64,000 nucleotides of DNA, taken from the NCBI RefSeq assembly GCF_025961835.1, contig NZ_JAOQOK010000001.1, forward strand, positions 3,411,513-3,475,512, read 5' to 3'. This document shows positions 18,340 through 26,811 of this stretch, piece after piece (positions within the stretch are counted from its first letter, which is position 1; each line of letters starts with the position of its first letter). Source of the DNA: Sphingobium sp. B2D3C (GTDB lineage: Bacteria > Pseudomonadota > Alphaproteobacteria > Sphingomonadales > Sphingomonadaceae). Position numbers and translations under genes: made by a program. Under the pieces are notes generated by a model. It ran no database searches. It was not told the origin of the DNA and worked only from the letters and a program-made list of their open reading frames with translations.

Positions 18340-19818
18340 TCAGCCCCTGCTACGGCGCCAGCCGGAAAGGCGGCGCAGCAGGCCGCGGTTGCTGAGGGCT
18401 TCGAACATGTCGTCCGGTCCTTCCGGGTCGAGGATCTGGTTGTCCGCCAGCCAGGCCTCGACGCCTGTGAGATCGGGAATCTCATAGGGCACCAGCGTGC
18501 GCCGGCGGCTCTTCGCATTTTTCCGACCCTTGAAGCGGAGCGCCTCGATCGTCTCGATCAGCGAACCGCTGGCGGCCAGCTTTTTCTCGACCTGTGCGAT
18601 GCTGGCATCGAGATGCTCGGCCAGCAGATCGTTGCGAACCTCCGCGATGGCGGCGCTGCATCCAGAATTGCTCGGCCGGGAGCAGTCCACGGCCACGTCG
18701 CATTCCGTGTCGAGCCGCAGAGAGCGCGCATTCATGTTGGATGAGCCGACGCGCAGGATCATATCATCCACGATCATCACCTTGGCGTGGACGTAGATCG
18801 GCTCCTGATCGCGGGTGACCGGATGGTAGAGCCGGAAGCGGCCATGCTTGTCGCGCCGCCGCAGCGCGGCCACCAGTCGGGCGCGCGCGGTATCCATCGC
18901 CAGCGGTTCGAGCCAGCCCTGCGCGGCCTCGGGATTGACGATCACGATCTCCGGCCCGTCCGGCTCGTCCAGTCGCCGGGCCATGGCTTCGGCGATGCGG
19001 CGGGAGGCGAAATACTGGCTTTCGGCATAGATCCACCGCTTCGCGCGGCCGATCTGCTCGATATAAAGCTGCTCGATCTCGGTCACCTCGCGCTGGTCCG
19101 GCATTTTGGGTGCCGTGCGGGCAATGAGAACCTCCACATCCTCGAATTGCACGGGCAGCGCTTCCGGCCAGACGTCGTGCTTGCTGCGGATGCCGGCAAT
19201 GGTCTGCCCCGTCGCCCGCTTCCAGCGGTCGCGCGAATGCTCGCCCAGCGCCGCCGCCGCCGGCCCCTGCAGCGCGGTCGTCGCATCGTGCCAGGGCATG
19301 TAGGCCGGCCCTTTGCCGGGGCGATGCCGCTCGGGTTCCTCGTCACGATGCGCGCGCGTGTCCCACCGGTCGCCGGTCATGTCGATCCCGCCGCAAAAGG
19401 CGAAGCAATCGTCGATCACGACGATCTTCTGATGATGCGACCCGCCAGTGGGGTGATGAGCGTCCAGCTTCACATGGATGCGCGGATGGATGGCCCATTT
19501 GGCCACGGTGAAGATGGTCTTGCCGCGGAACAGCGAGCCAATGGCGCCGAGATCCCAGCGTAGCAGATAGACTTCGAGCTCGGGATTGGTCTCGACCAGC
19601 CAGTATATGAGATCGCCGATGGTGGTCGGTTCCGGACCATCGGATTGCCCGTCTTCCCGGTGCGCCAGTTCGATCCGCGCATCGAAATCCCAGCCGACCA
19701 GCATGATGCGCTTGCGGGCGCGGATCATGGCCTGCCGCGCGAACCGGAAATAGTCTTCCGCGTCGACGATCACGCAGGCTTTCGCGGCCTTGGCGGCGCG
19801 CCAGTAATTGCCCTTCAT
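18340..19818 (-). CDS. Phospholipase D-like / cardiolipin synthase-like protein
   Basis: 492 residues with two HKD motifs: HHQKIVVIDDCFAFCGGIDMT in the N-terminal half and YVHAKVMIVDDMILRVGSSNMNARS in the C-terminal half. The order is that of the PLD superfamily, whose members hydrolyse or exchange phosphodiester head groups. There is no signal peptide or clear membrane helix, so action on the inner face of the membrane is likely. A basic C-terminal tail (RLSGWRRSRG) may bind membrane. It stands alone between divergent or unrelated genes. Confidence 0.87.
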   Translation of the reverse strand: MKGNYWRAAKAAKACVIVDAEDYFRFARQAMIRARKRIMLVGWDFDARIELAHREDGQSDGPEPTTIGDLIYWLVETNPELEVYLLRWDLGAIGSLFRGKTIFTVAKWAIHPRIHVKLDAHHPTGGSHHQKIVVIDDCFAFCGGIDMTGDRWDTRAHRDEEPERHRPGKGPAYMPWHDATTALQGPAAAALGEHSRDRWKRATGQTIAGIRSKHDVWPEALPVQFEDVEVLIARTAPKMPDQREVTEIEQLYIEQIGRAKRWIYAESQYFASRRIAEAMARRLDEPDGPEIVIVNPEAAQGWLEPLAMDTARARLVAALRRRDKHGRFRLYHPVTRDQEPIYVHAKVMIVDDMILRVGSSNMNARSLRLDTECDVAVDCSRPSNSGCSAAIAEVRNDLLAEHLDASIAQVEKKLAASGSLIETIEALRFKGRKNAKSRRRTLVPYEIPDLTGVEAWLADNQILDPEGPDDMFEALSNRGLLRRLSGWRRSRG

Positions 19819-20123
19819 GCCGGCGCGCTCCCCGCGGCCCCCGCCTCAACGTGTTGGCGAGAGTGGGGCTGTAGGCGGCCTGCTTCGATCATGCTTTCCC
19901 CGTTTTAATCGCCATCGGAACCCTGAGGCGTAACGGCTATCATTACGGTTGCAACGCAAAAGCGTGCCCGGAGCCTTCCCACTTTTCGCGGGGATCTGTG
20001 CCCGATGGCTCGCGGGGCGCAGAAGTCTGTCCGCCGCGCCGGCGACTCGGCTCGTCCCTGCAACGTTGCTGCTGCGGAACCGCACGCCTAGCCAATGCGA
20101 GCCCAGTTTCCGGAGTTTTCAAG
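19819..20123. other. Divergent promoter region
   Basis: 305 bp between the PLD-like gene and the small exported protein. No supported gene. I looked for an EcfG-type GGAAC-N16/17-CGTT promoter at 19917 and did not find a matching -10 element. Confidence 0.4.
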
Positions 20124-20525
20124 ATGATGACCGTTCGCACCGTTCTGATATCCTGCACAGCGCTTGCGCTGGCGGGTCTTGCTGTCCCCGCGCAGGCAGA
20201 AGGGCTTGGGGCGGAGGGCAATTATGCCCGCGCCAATGGGCGCTGGGGTGCCGAATTGGGTGCTGGTTATGCGGTGGACTTTGCAGGCTTCAGCCTCACG
20301 CCGGGCGCCGGGGTCTATCTGCGCGATGGCGGCACGGCAGCCTATGGCCGGGTGGAAGCGGCATACCAGATCCCCATGTCCCTGCGCATCGGCATCGGCG
20401 CGCGGATCAGCGGCGAGGAGCCGCGCGTCTATGGCACCGTCGCCATGCCGGTGCTGCCCCGGGTTGCCGTGAAGGGCAATGTCGGGGACCGTTATGTGTC
20501 CGTGGGGCTAACGGTCGGCTACTGA
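20124..20525 (+). CDS. Small exported protein, possible outer-membrane barrel
   Basis: 133 residues from ATG at 20124, with GGAG about 8 bases upstream. A clear signal peptide (TVRTVLISCTALALAGLAVPAQA) is followed by alternating polar and hydrophobic strands such as WGAELGAGYAVDF, LTPGAGVYLRD, YGRVEAAYQ and RIGIGARISG, and the chain ends VSVGLTVGY. A terminal aromatic residue is common in outer membrane beta-barrel proteins. No family name could be assigned. Confidence 0.65.
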   Translation: MMTVRTVLISCTALALAGLAVPAQAEGLGAEGNYARANGRWGAELGAGYAVDFAGFSLTPGAGVYLRDGGTAAYGRVEAAYQIPMSLRIGIGARISGEEPRVYGTVAMPVLPRVAVKGNVGDRYVSVGLTVGY

Positions 20526-20576
20526 GCGTCGACGATGGCGGTTGGCTGACAGCCGAAAGTCGCGCAGAGAGGCGAC

Positions 20577-21125
20577 ATGCCGACCATCTTCAGCCATGCC
20601 GCCATATCCCTATTCACCGGCGGTGCGCTGGGCCGGCGCCGGATTGCGCCAGCCCTTGCGATCATCGGGGGTGCGCTCGCTGCCCTGCCGGACCTCGATG
20701 TGATCGGCTTTCCCCTCGGCATCGGCTATGCCAGCAAATGGGGGCATCGAGGCTTTACCCATTCGCTGGCGTTTGCATTCGGCGTGGTCGGCCTGATCGC
20801 GCTGGTCTGGCCGCGCGCGCGACGTCCAGCGGCCTTTGCCTTTCTGTTCGCCTGCGCAGTGTCCCATCCTCTGCTCGATATGCTGACCGACGGAGGGCAG
20901 GGCGTGATGCTGTTATGGCCGTTCGACCATCAGCGGCTGTTCCTCGACTGGCAGCCGATCCGCGTCTCTCCGATCGGCGCGCGCTTTTTTTCGGCACGCG
21001 GGCTGGAGACGGTCTACTCCGAACTGCTGCTGATCTGGCTGCCCGGACTGGCGATGATGACCGCCGCGTGGCTTTGGCGCCGCTGGCGCCGCCTCAAAGC
21101 AAAGTCGTCCCACAAGCGCCCATAA
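20577..21125 (+). CDS. YdjM/DUF457-type membrane-bound metal-dependent hydrolase
   Basis: 182 residues. Conserved metal-binding positions of the family are present: FSHA at the N-terminus, LPDLDVI near residue 40, GHRGFTHS near 56-63, and VSHPLLDMLTDGGQG near 100. Several hydrophobic helices indicate an inner-membrane location. E. coli YdjM is SOS-controlled; no LexA-like site was recognised here. The natural substrate is unknown. A bidirectional terminator follows 6 bp after the stop. Confidence 0.8.
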   Translation: MPTIFSHAAISLFTGGALGRRRIAPALAIIGGALAALPDLDVIGFPLGIGYASKWGHRGFTHSLAFAFGVVGLIALVWPRARRPAAFAFLFACAVSHPLLDMLTDGGQGVMLLWPFDHQRLFLDWQPIRVSPIGARFFSARGLETVYSELLLIWLPGLAMMTAAWLWRRWRRLKAKSSHKRP

Positions 21126-21130
21126 AGAAA

Positions 21131-21165
21131 GGCCCGCGCCGATGGCTCGGGCGGGCCTGTTTCTT
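21131..21165. terminator. Bidirectional terminator
   Basis: GGCCCGC (21131-21137) pairs with GCGGGCC (21151-21157), flanked by AAAGAAA before and TTTCTTT after, so a U-run forms on either strand. It separates the plus-strand ydjM-like gene from the minus-strand sciP. Confidence 0.75.
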
Positions 21166-21195
21166 TGGGAAGCGCGGAAGAGAGCCCGCGCTGCC

Positions 21196-21495
21196 TCAGA
21201 AGCGCTGTTGGCGCTCGTAAAGCGACTTGTAATGCTGGATCCGCGTGACCCGCAGCCCCGGCATGCCGGACCGGTCCACCGCGCGCTGCCAGCTGGCGAA
21301 TTCCTCGAGCGTCAGATCGTAACGCGCACAGGCTTCGTCCACTGTCAGCAGGCCGCCATTGACGGCCGCCACGACTTCCGCCTTGCGCCGAACGACCCAA
21401 CGCGTGGTCGATGGCGGCGGCAGCGAGTCAAGCGTCAGCGGCTCACCGAGAGGGCCGACGACTTGAGCAGGGCGAATCTTCTGGTTCTCGATCAT
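21196..21495 (-). CDS. sciP: CtrA inhibitor SciP (DUF1153)
   Basis: 99 residues from ATG at 21495 with GAGGA 5 bases upstream. The conserved core GPLGEPLTLDSLPPPSTTRW, VVRRKAEVVAAVNGG, the helix-turn-helix LLTVDEACARYDLTLEEFASWQRAV and GLRVTRIQHY identify SciP, which in Caulobacter binds CtrA and represses its targets early in the cell cycle. It marks an alphaproteobacterial host. The frame continues upstream with alternative starts at 21546 and 21570, but these add poorly conserved residues and give more than the usual length. Confidence 0.88.
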   Translation of the reverse strand: MIENQKIRPAQVVGPLGEPLTLDSLPPPSTTRWVVRRKAEVVAAVNGGLLTVDEACARYDLTLEEFASWQRAVDRSGMPGLRVTRIQHYKSLYERQQRF

Positions 21496-21575
21496 TCTTT
21501 CCTCATTCACCGACGGGGATCGGTCTGACACGGTCTTCTTGCTCATGATGTTGACCCCAAAGCTTTTCACTCCGG

Positions 21576-21896
21576 CTAACCGCCAGAGTGAACGGCGCCT
21601 TCACCATTGGTCCCCACCGCCATGAATGCCGCCACGGATGCATTGAACGATCCCGCCGCGCGTCTCAGCGTTGCGGGGCTCGGTGTGTTCGATGCAAAGA
21701 TCAGGCTCAGCCGTGACGGCTCATCCGCAAGCACGACCGGAAGATCGGCTTCACGAATGGCCCGGGCCGTCGGTGTCGTATCCTGGCGCGCGGCGTGAAC
21801 CGTGAGCAGCAGGCGCAGATCCGGAATCCGGGGGCTGCGTCCACTTGCCAGGGCGACAGGCAAGGCCTGATCATCGAGGTTGGCACTTATGTCCAT
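21576..21896 (-). CDS. Hypothetical protein (uncertain)
   Basis: 106 residues from ATG at 21896, ending 6 bp before the longest possible start of the sciP frame. The sequence (DISANLDDQALPVALASG, then LRLLLTVHAARQDTTPTARA) has no signal peptide, helix or motif I recognise. Third codon positions are mostly G or C, consistent with coding. A weak AGGG lies about 5 bases before the ATG. It could be a chance frame. Confidence 0.3.
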   Translation of the reverse strand: MDISANLDDQALPVALASGRSPRIPDLRLLLTVHAARQDTTPTARAIREADLPVVLADEPSRLSLIFASNTPSPATLRRAAGSFNASVAAFMAVGTNGEGAVHSGG

Positions 21897-22057
21897 GGCC
21901 ACCCTGCTAGCAGCCAAAAGATAAGCGCTCGTAAAGGCCGTGGTGACAGGTTGTTAGGTGAGATTACCGGTGCATAGACCGCGACGGACGGTCTTTACTC
22001 GCTGGTCACCGGTTGCGGGTGCTGGTCGCTTCGCCCCAATGCGCTTATATGGTGCCA

Positions 22058-23164
22058 ATGGACGGACTTTTTCAGCTTCCAACGCCTCTGCAGGGCAAGC
22101 GCATCGTCGTTGCCATGTCCGGCGGCGTGGATTCCAGCGTCGTCGCGGCGCTGGCCGCACGCTCGGGCGCGGAAACGATCGGCATCACGCTGCAGCTATA
22201 CGATCATGGCGCCGCCGTGGGGCGGACGGGAAGCTGCTGCGCCGGGCAGGATATTCGCGATGCGCGGGCGGTCGCGGACAAGCTCGGCATCGCGCATTAT
22301 GTCTTCGATTATGAAAGCCGCTTCCGCGAAAGCGTGATGGACCGCTTCGCTGATGAGTATCTGGCCGGCCGCACGCCGATTCCGTGTGTCCGCTGCAATA
22401 TGGGCGTCAAGTTCACCGACCTGTTCGCGCTGGCCCGCGATCTGGGTGCTGATTGCCTGGCCACCGGCCATTATGTCCGGCGCGTTGAAGGCCCGGCCGG
22501 GGCTGAGTTGCATCGCGCTGTCGATCCGGCGCGGGACCAGAGCTATTTTCTGTTCGCCACGACGCAGGATCAGCTCGATTATCTGCGCTTTCCCCTCGGC
22601 GGCATGGAAAAGCCGGTCGTCCGGCAGATCGCGGCAGAACTGGGGCTGGGCGTCGCGCTCAAGCCGGACAGTCAGGACATCTGCTTCGTGCCGGATGGCG
22701 ACTATGCCGGCGTGGTGCGGAAAATCCGGCCCGAAGCCGATGATGCGGGGGAGATCGTCCATATCGATGGCCGCGTGCTGGGGCCGCACAAGGGCCTGAT
22801 CCATTATACAGTCGGCCAGCGGCGTGGGCTGGAGATCGGCGGCCTCGCAGAACCGCTCTATGTCGTGCGGCTTGATGCAGCGCAGCGCCGGGTGATCGTC
22901 GGGCCGAAGGCGGCACTGGCCGTGCGCGCCGCGCGCCTTGACGAGATCAACTGGCTCGGCGGGACGTTCCGTGGAAGCTTGAGCGCCAAGGTGCGGTCCA
23001 TGGCCCGTCCCGTTCCCGCCCGCCTGGATGGCGACCGGCTGATCTTCGAGAGCGAAGAATTTGGCGTGGCGCCGGGTCAGGCGGCAGTGCTCTACGATGG
23101 CGACCGAGTGCTCGGTGGCGGCTGGATCGCGGAAACGGAAGGCGCGGAGATGGCCATCGCATAA
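22058..23164 (+). CDS. mnmA: tRNA-specific 2-thiouridylase MnmA
   Basis: 368 residues. MnmA transfers sulfur to U34 of tRNAs for Lys, Glu and Gln. The PP-loop [11 protein letters not shown] binds ATP; the catalytic cysteines are in [11 protein letters not shown] and [15 protein letters not shown]; the central ATGHYVRR and [10 protein letters not shown] are also typical. A second in-frame ATG lies 9 bases upstream at 22049 and is possible; no clear ribosome-binding site distinguishes the two. The gene is followed by a tandem gene pair, with no sulfur-relay genes adjacent. Confidence 0.93.
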   Translation: MDGLFQLPTPLQGKRIVVAMSGGVDSSVVAALAARSGAETIGITLQLYDHGAAVGRTGSCCAGQDIRDARAVADKLGIAHYVFDYESRFRESVMDRFADEYLAGRTPIPCVRCNMGVKFTDLFALARDLGADCLATGHYVRRVEGPAGAELHRAVDPARDQSYFLFATTQDQLDYLRFPLGGMEKPVVRQIAAELGLGVALKPDSQDICFVPDGDYAGVVRKIRPEADDAGEIVHIDGRVLGPHKGLIHYTVGQRRGLEIGGLAEPLYVVRLDAAQRRVIVGPKAALAVRAARLDEINWLGGTFRGSLSAKVRSMARPVPARLDGDRLIFESEEFGVAPGQAAVLYDGDRVLGGGWIAETEGAEMAIA

Positions 23165-23179
23165 GGGCCGCGAGCCCTA

Positions 23180-24044
23180 CCGTGAAACAAAACGTCAACT
23201 CCCATGGCTTAGAGGTGAGTGGCGGCTTGCGGAGTGCGTCCATGGCAATTTTGAAGAGGATCAAGGGTCGGGCGAATCGGATCGCAAGGAACCTTTCGGG
23301 TCGGTTGGTGGATGTTTTCCACGATCGGGCGATCGATCCCAAAATCGCCCGCTTTCGGGCTTCCGAGCACTTCCAGTCCATGCCGAGCCTGCGGGTTCTC
23401 GTGGTCGGCGTTCAATCGAACCGCTCGCCGCAATCGCTCGGCGAAATCTATGGCCGGATGCAGAGCGAGCGCCACCGCATCACCTTTGACAGCAAGGGCG
23501 TCGATAATCTCGGCAAGCTGGACAACACCAACGTCCTCCTCGCGCGGCATGATCTCAACGCGTTCGACTGGGTGGTGATGACCGATGACGATATCGAACT
23601 GCCCGACCAGTTCATGGACACCTTCCTGGCGCTCGCCGAATATGCCGAGCTGAAGATCTGCGGTCCCGCGCAGCGCGGCTATTCTTATTGGAGCCGCGAG
23701 ATCATGCGCCGTCGCAAGGGCGCGCTGGTGCGCGAGACGAACTTTGCGGAGGTCGGCCCGCTGGTCGCCTTCCGCCGCGAGGTGTTCGACATCGTCTTTC
23801 CCTTCCCCTCGCTGAAATACGGTTGGGGCGTCAACACCGTCTGGCCGGTGCTTGCGGAGAAGGAAGGCTGGAAGACCGGGGTCGTCGACGGCACGGCGCT
23901 CCGGCACACCAAACCCATCGGCGCGACCTATGATTTCCGCGAGGCGGCGCGCGAAGCGGAAGAGTATATGAACCGCTTCGGCATCGTCACCGGCGTGCAT
24001 GTGCTGCATACCTACCGGACATTTTACGAGGCGGGCTGACGATC
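23180..24044 (+). repeat. Tandem duplication, unit 1
   Basis: Direct repeat of about 865 bp covering a short untranslated leader (CGTGAA...AACGTCAACTCCCAT) and one complete gene. The second unit follows at 24057-24920, with 876 bp between the two ATGs. The leader is duplicated as well as the gene, so each copy may have its own translation signals. Confidence 0.9.
23242..24039 (+). CDS. Putative glycosyltransferase, DUF707-like (copy 1)
   Basis: 265 residues. The VVMTDDDIELP segment (about 113-123) looks like the DxD nucleotide-sugar motif of GT-A glycosyltransferases, followed by GPLVAFRREVFDIVFPF, a KYGWG loop and VVDGTALRHTKPIG. The overall order recalls the eukaryote-named DUF707 family (D-E-D, GWGLD, VVD..H); that is a motif-level inference. 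Copy 1 has GWGVN where copy 2 and the family have GWGLD, losing an Asp that may bind substrate. The same-length paralogue lies 78 bp downstream. No signal peptide or membrane helix. Confidence 0.55.
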   Translation: MAILKRIKGRANRIARNLSGRLVDVFHDRAIDPKIARFRASEHFQSMPSLRVLVVGVQSNRSPQSLGEIYGRMQSERHRITFDSKGVDNLGKLDNTNVLLARHDLNAFDWVVMTDDDIELPDQFMDTFLALAEYAELKICGPAQRGYSYWSREIMRRRKGALVRETNFAEVGPLVAFRREVFDIVFPFPSLKYGWGVNTVWPVLAEKEGWKTGVVDGTALRHTKPIGATYDFREAAREAEEYMNRFGIVTGVHVLHTYRTFYEAG

Positions 24045-24056
24045 CTGTGCGCTTTG

Positions 24057-24920
24057 CCGTGAATAAAACGTCAACTCCCATGTCGTAGGGCGAGTGACGG
24101 TTTGCGGGAGTGCGTTCATGGCAATTTTGAAAAGGATCAAGGGTCGGGCGAGTCGAACCGCGAGGAATCTCTCAGGCCGGGTGGTGGACGTTTTCCACGA
24201 TCGCGCCATCGATCCCAAAATTGCCCGCTTTCGGGCTTCCCAGCACTTCCAGTCCATGCCGAGCTTGCGGGTTCTCGTGGTTGGCGTTCAATCGAACCGC
24301 TCGCCGCAATCGCTGGGCGAAATCTATGCTCGGATGCAGAGCGAGCGACACCGCATCACCTTTGCCAGCAAGGGCGTCGATAATCTCGGCAAGCTGGACA
24401 ACACCAACGTCCTCCTGGCGCGGCATGACCTTAGCGAATTCGACTGGGTGGTAATGACCGACGACGATGTCGAACTGCCCGACCAGTTCATGGACACTTT
24501 CCTTGCGCTCGCCGAATATGCCGAGCTGAAGATCTGCGGCCCCGCGCAGCGCGCCTACTCTTATTGGGGGTGGGACATCATGCGGCGGCGCAAGGGCGTG
24601 TTGGTGCGTGAGACGAACTTTACGGAGGTCGGCCCTTTGGTCGCCTTTCGCCGCGAAGTGTTCGACATCGTCTTTCCCTTCCCCTCGCTGAAATATGGCT
24701 GGGGGTTGGACCCGGTGTGGCCGGTGCTCGCGGAGAAAGAAGGCTGGAAGACGGGCGTCGTCGACGGAACGGCGCTCCGACACACCAAGCCCATCGGCGC
24801 GACCTATGATTTCCGCGAGGCGGCGCGCGAGGCGGAAGAGTATATGAACCGCTTCGGCATCGTTACCGGCGTGCATGAGCTGCATACCTACCGGACATTT
24901 TGCGAGGCCGACTGACGATC
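24057..24920 (+). repeat. Tandem duplication, unit 2
   Basis: Second copy of the unit at 23180-24044, including the leader with AACGTCAACTCCCATG. The proteins differ at 21 of 265 residues. Confidence 0.9.
24118..24915 (+). CDS. Putative glycosyltransferase, DUF707-like (copy 2)
   Basis: 265 residues, 92% identical to copy 1 by direct comparison. It has MTDDDVELPDQFMDTF and an intact GWGLD loop, so this copy looks the more complete if the Asp matters. Differences cluster in two patches: RAYSYWGWDI versus RGYSYWSREI, and GLDPVW versus GVNTVW, both near the putative substrate loops. The rest, including the whole N-terminus, is nearly unchanged, suggesting duplication followed by local divergence of specificity. 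Confidence 0.55.
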   Translation: MAILKRIKGRASRTARNLSGRVVDVFHDRAIDPKIARFRASQHFQSMPSLRVLVVGVQSNRSPQSLGEIYARMQSERHRITFASKGVDNLGKLDNTNVLLARHDLSEFDWVVMTDDDVELPDQFMDTFLALAEYAELKICGPAQRAYSYWGWDIMRRRKGVLVRETNFTEVGPLVAFRREVFDIVFPFPSLKYGWGLDPVWPVLAEKEGWKTGVVDGTALRHTKPIGATYDFREAAREAEEYMNRFGIVTGVHELHTYRTFCEAD

Positions 24921-24942
24921 TAGCGGGCCCGTCCCTCGCCGG

Positions 24943-26244
24943 CTAGTTAATCACCGGGATGAGGTCGTCCTCATTGGAGGCGGGCGTGTCGGCCACTTCA
25001 CCGATTCGCAGCATGGCGAAGATGATGCAGCTCAGCACCGTCATCGCGATCAGGATGACCATCAGCCAGGCAAGGCCGCTCGCGCCATAGATCCACGCAT
25101 AAAGGCTGGCGCCCAGCGCGACCGGCAGGTTGGACAGCGAATTATAGATCGTGAACTGGGTGGCGCCGACCCGCTTGTCGGACAGGCGCATCCGCAGCGG
25201 GTTGGAGCTGATCGACGTCAGAATGTCCGTCGCCTCGCGCCCGATGGAGAGCAGCACGAAGACGGTGCCGATCATCGCGACCTCCGGCGAGACCAGGAAG
25301 ACCAGCGACATGACCGCATAGCCGGCATAGGTGATGACCGTGGCGCGGCGCGGGCCGATCTTCCCGACGAGGAGGGAGCCGACGCCCATGCAGGAGATGG
25401 ACACCAGCAGGCCGACCGTGGCGACCATCCCCGAATAGCTGCTGGTGCTGAAATTCGCCTGTGTCGTCGCGAAGACCGGCCAGAAGGCGGTGAACGCCCC
25501 GCCCACCGCGCGGCCGAGCACGCTGGCGGCGAGCAGCACCAGACTGTCGCGCTTGATCATCGAGCGGAAGGTGATGGCGAGGATGCGCAGCCAAGGCAGG
25601 CCGTGGGCGCTCAGCGCTTCGGCCGAGGCCCGGCCTTTTGTCCAAGGCAGCAGCTTCTCGCCCGGCCGCTCGCGCAGCACAAGAGCGAGCAGCAGGAAGC
25701 CGGCATTGAAGGGAAGGAAGGCGGCAAAGGCGATCGCCGCGCTATAATGCTGGAGCAGATAGCCCCCCATCGCGCCACCAATGGCCATGCCCAGCGCCTG
25801 CCCGCCGAACATGAAGGCGCTGGCCGTTCCCTGCTCTTCATCCGGGAGGATATCGACCGCGAGGCCATCGACCGCCACGTCCTGAATGGCGCCGCCGGAG
25901 AAGATCAGCACGCCGAGCACGGTGATGAGGCCGAGATCCTGCGGCTCCGGCGCAGCAATCGCGGCGACGGTGAGGCCGATCAGAATGACGGCCTGCGACC
26001 CGATCAGCCAGGCGCGCCGCCGCCCCATCGGCAGATAGGCATAACGATCCATGAGCGCCGCACCGATGAACTTGAAGCTCCACGGCAGATAGGCGGTCGC
26101 CACCAGCGAGGCGATGGCGGCAGGCGGCATCTGGTTGGAGGCAAGCCAGGCTGCCACCGCGGTCAGGAAAAGCCCGAGCGGAAGCCCCTGCGCCACATAG
26201 AAGGTCATCATGCTGCCGATGCGCAGCCGCTTGCTCTCGCTCAA
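24943..26244 (-). CDS. MFS transporter, AmpG-like
   Basis: 433 residues with about 12 hydrophobic helices. Features of the AmpG/acetyl-CoA-transporter branch are visible: FYVAQGLPLGLFLTAVAAWL at the start, YLPWSFKFIGAALMDRYAYLPMGRRR after helix 2, and GAIQDVAVDGLAVDILPDEEQG. AmpG imports muropeptides from peptidoglycan turnover; related proteins carry other substrates, so the specificity is open. It is convergent with the duplicated glycosyltransferase genes, ending 27 bp from copy 2. Possible cell-envelope role by association only. Confidence 0.78.
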   Translation of the reverse strand: MSESKRLRIGSMMTFYVAQGLPLGLFLTAVAAWLASNQMPPAAIASLVATAYLPWSFKFIGAALMDRYAYLPMGRRRAWLIGSQAVILIGLTVAAIAAPEPQDLGLITVLGVLIFSGGAIQDVAVDGLAVDILPDEEQGTASAFMFGGQALGMAIGGAMGGYLLQHYSAAIAFAAFLPFNAGFLLLALVLRERPGEKLLPWTKGRASAEALSAHGLPWLRILAITFRSMIKRDSLVLLAASVLGRAVGGAFTAFWPVFATTQANFSTSSYSGMVATVGLLVSISCMGVGSLLVGKIGPRRATVITYAGYAVMSLVFLVSPEVAMIGTVFVLLSIGREATDILTSISSNPLRMRLSDKRVGATQFTIYNSLSNLPVALGASLYAWIYGASGLAWLMVILIAMTVLSCIIFAMLRIGEVADTPASNEDDLIPVIN

Positions 26245-26356
26245 TATCAGGCTGATGACGCGTCCCCTGCGGCTTGATTGTCCGGCCGCTCAGGATGCTA
26301 GAGACTCATCGGCAAAGTGCAATGGCCTGGCTGACGACCCTGCCGGGAGGGCGCGG

Positions 26357-26722
26357 TCAGCGCGTGGGGCGCGACATGACCTGCGCATTGCCGTCCGGCT
26401 GGACCATGATGAGATGAGCATCGCCCTGATCGCACTGGGCGCGCCAGGTGGGCACGCCGCCTTCCGGCTCAAGCCGCTCGACCTTCGTGACGTCGCGGCA
26501 GGAAATATCGGCATCGCGAATGGCGCGCAGGAAGACCGCCTGCTGCTGCGTTTCGGAGAGATTTTCGATGGCCGCGACATGGTCGATCGCGTTGGCGGCG
26601 TTGTCCATCGCATTGCTGGCCAGCGCGGCATTGTTGGCTGCGCTTGCGCTATTCTCTTGGCTGGCGCCGCCGCCACAGGCAGCGAGCGAGAGCGTGGCCA
26701 GGCCGATCAGGAAAACACGCAT
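26357..26722 (-). CDS. Hypothetical lipoprotein
   Basis: 121 residues. The lipobox LSLAAC at residues 11-16 predicts a lipidated Cys16 after signal peptidase II cleavage. An Ala/Asn-rich linker follows, then LSETQQQAVFLRAIRDADISCRDV and a C-terminal WRAQCDQGDAHLIMVQPDGN with two cysteines that could form a disulfide. No domain family recognised. It is followed downstream by the MFS gene on the same strand. Confidence 0.75.
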   Translation of the reverse strand: MRVFLIGLATLSLAACGGGASQENSASAANNAALASNAMDNAANAIDHVAAIENLSETQQQAVFLRAIRDADISCRDVTKVERLEPEGGVPTWRAQCDQGDAHLIMVQPDGNAQVMSRPTR

Positions 26723-26811
26723 GGGTCTATCTCCGGGGCGTTCTTGCTGGGGCGGGCATGATAGGCCGGCGCGGCCGCGATTGCGACCTTTATCGCCGGC
26801 TTATGCCGCGC

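Noticed and set aside
19917..19940. EcfG-like GGAAC promoter
   Set aside because: No CGTT at the needed 16-17 base distance.
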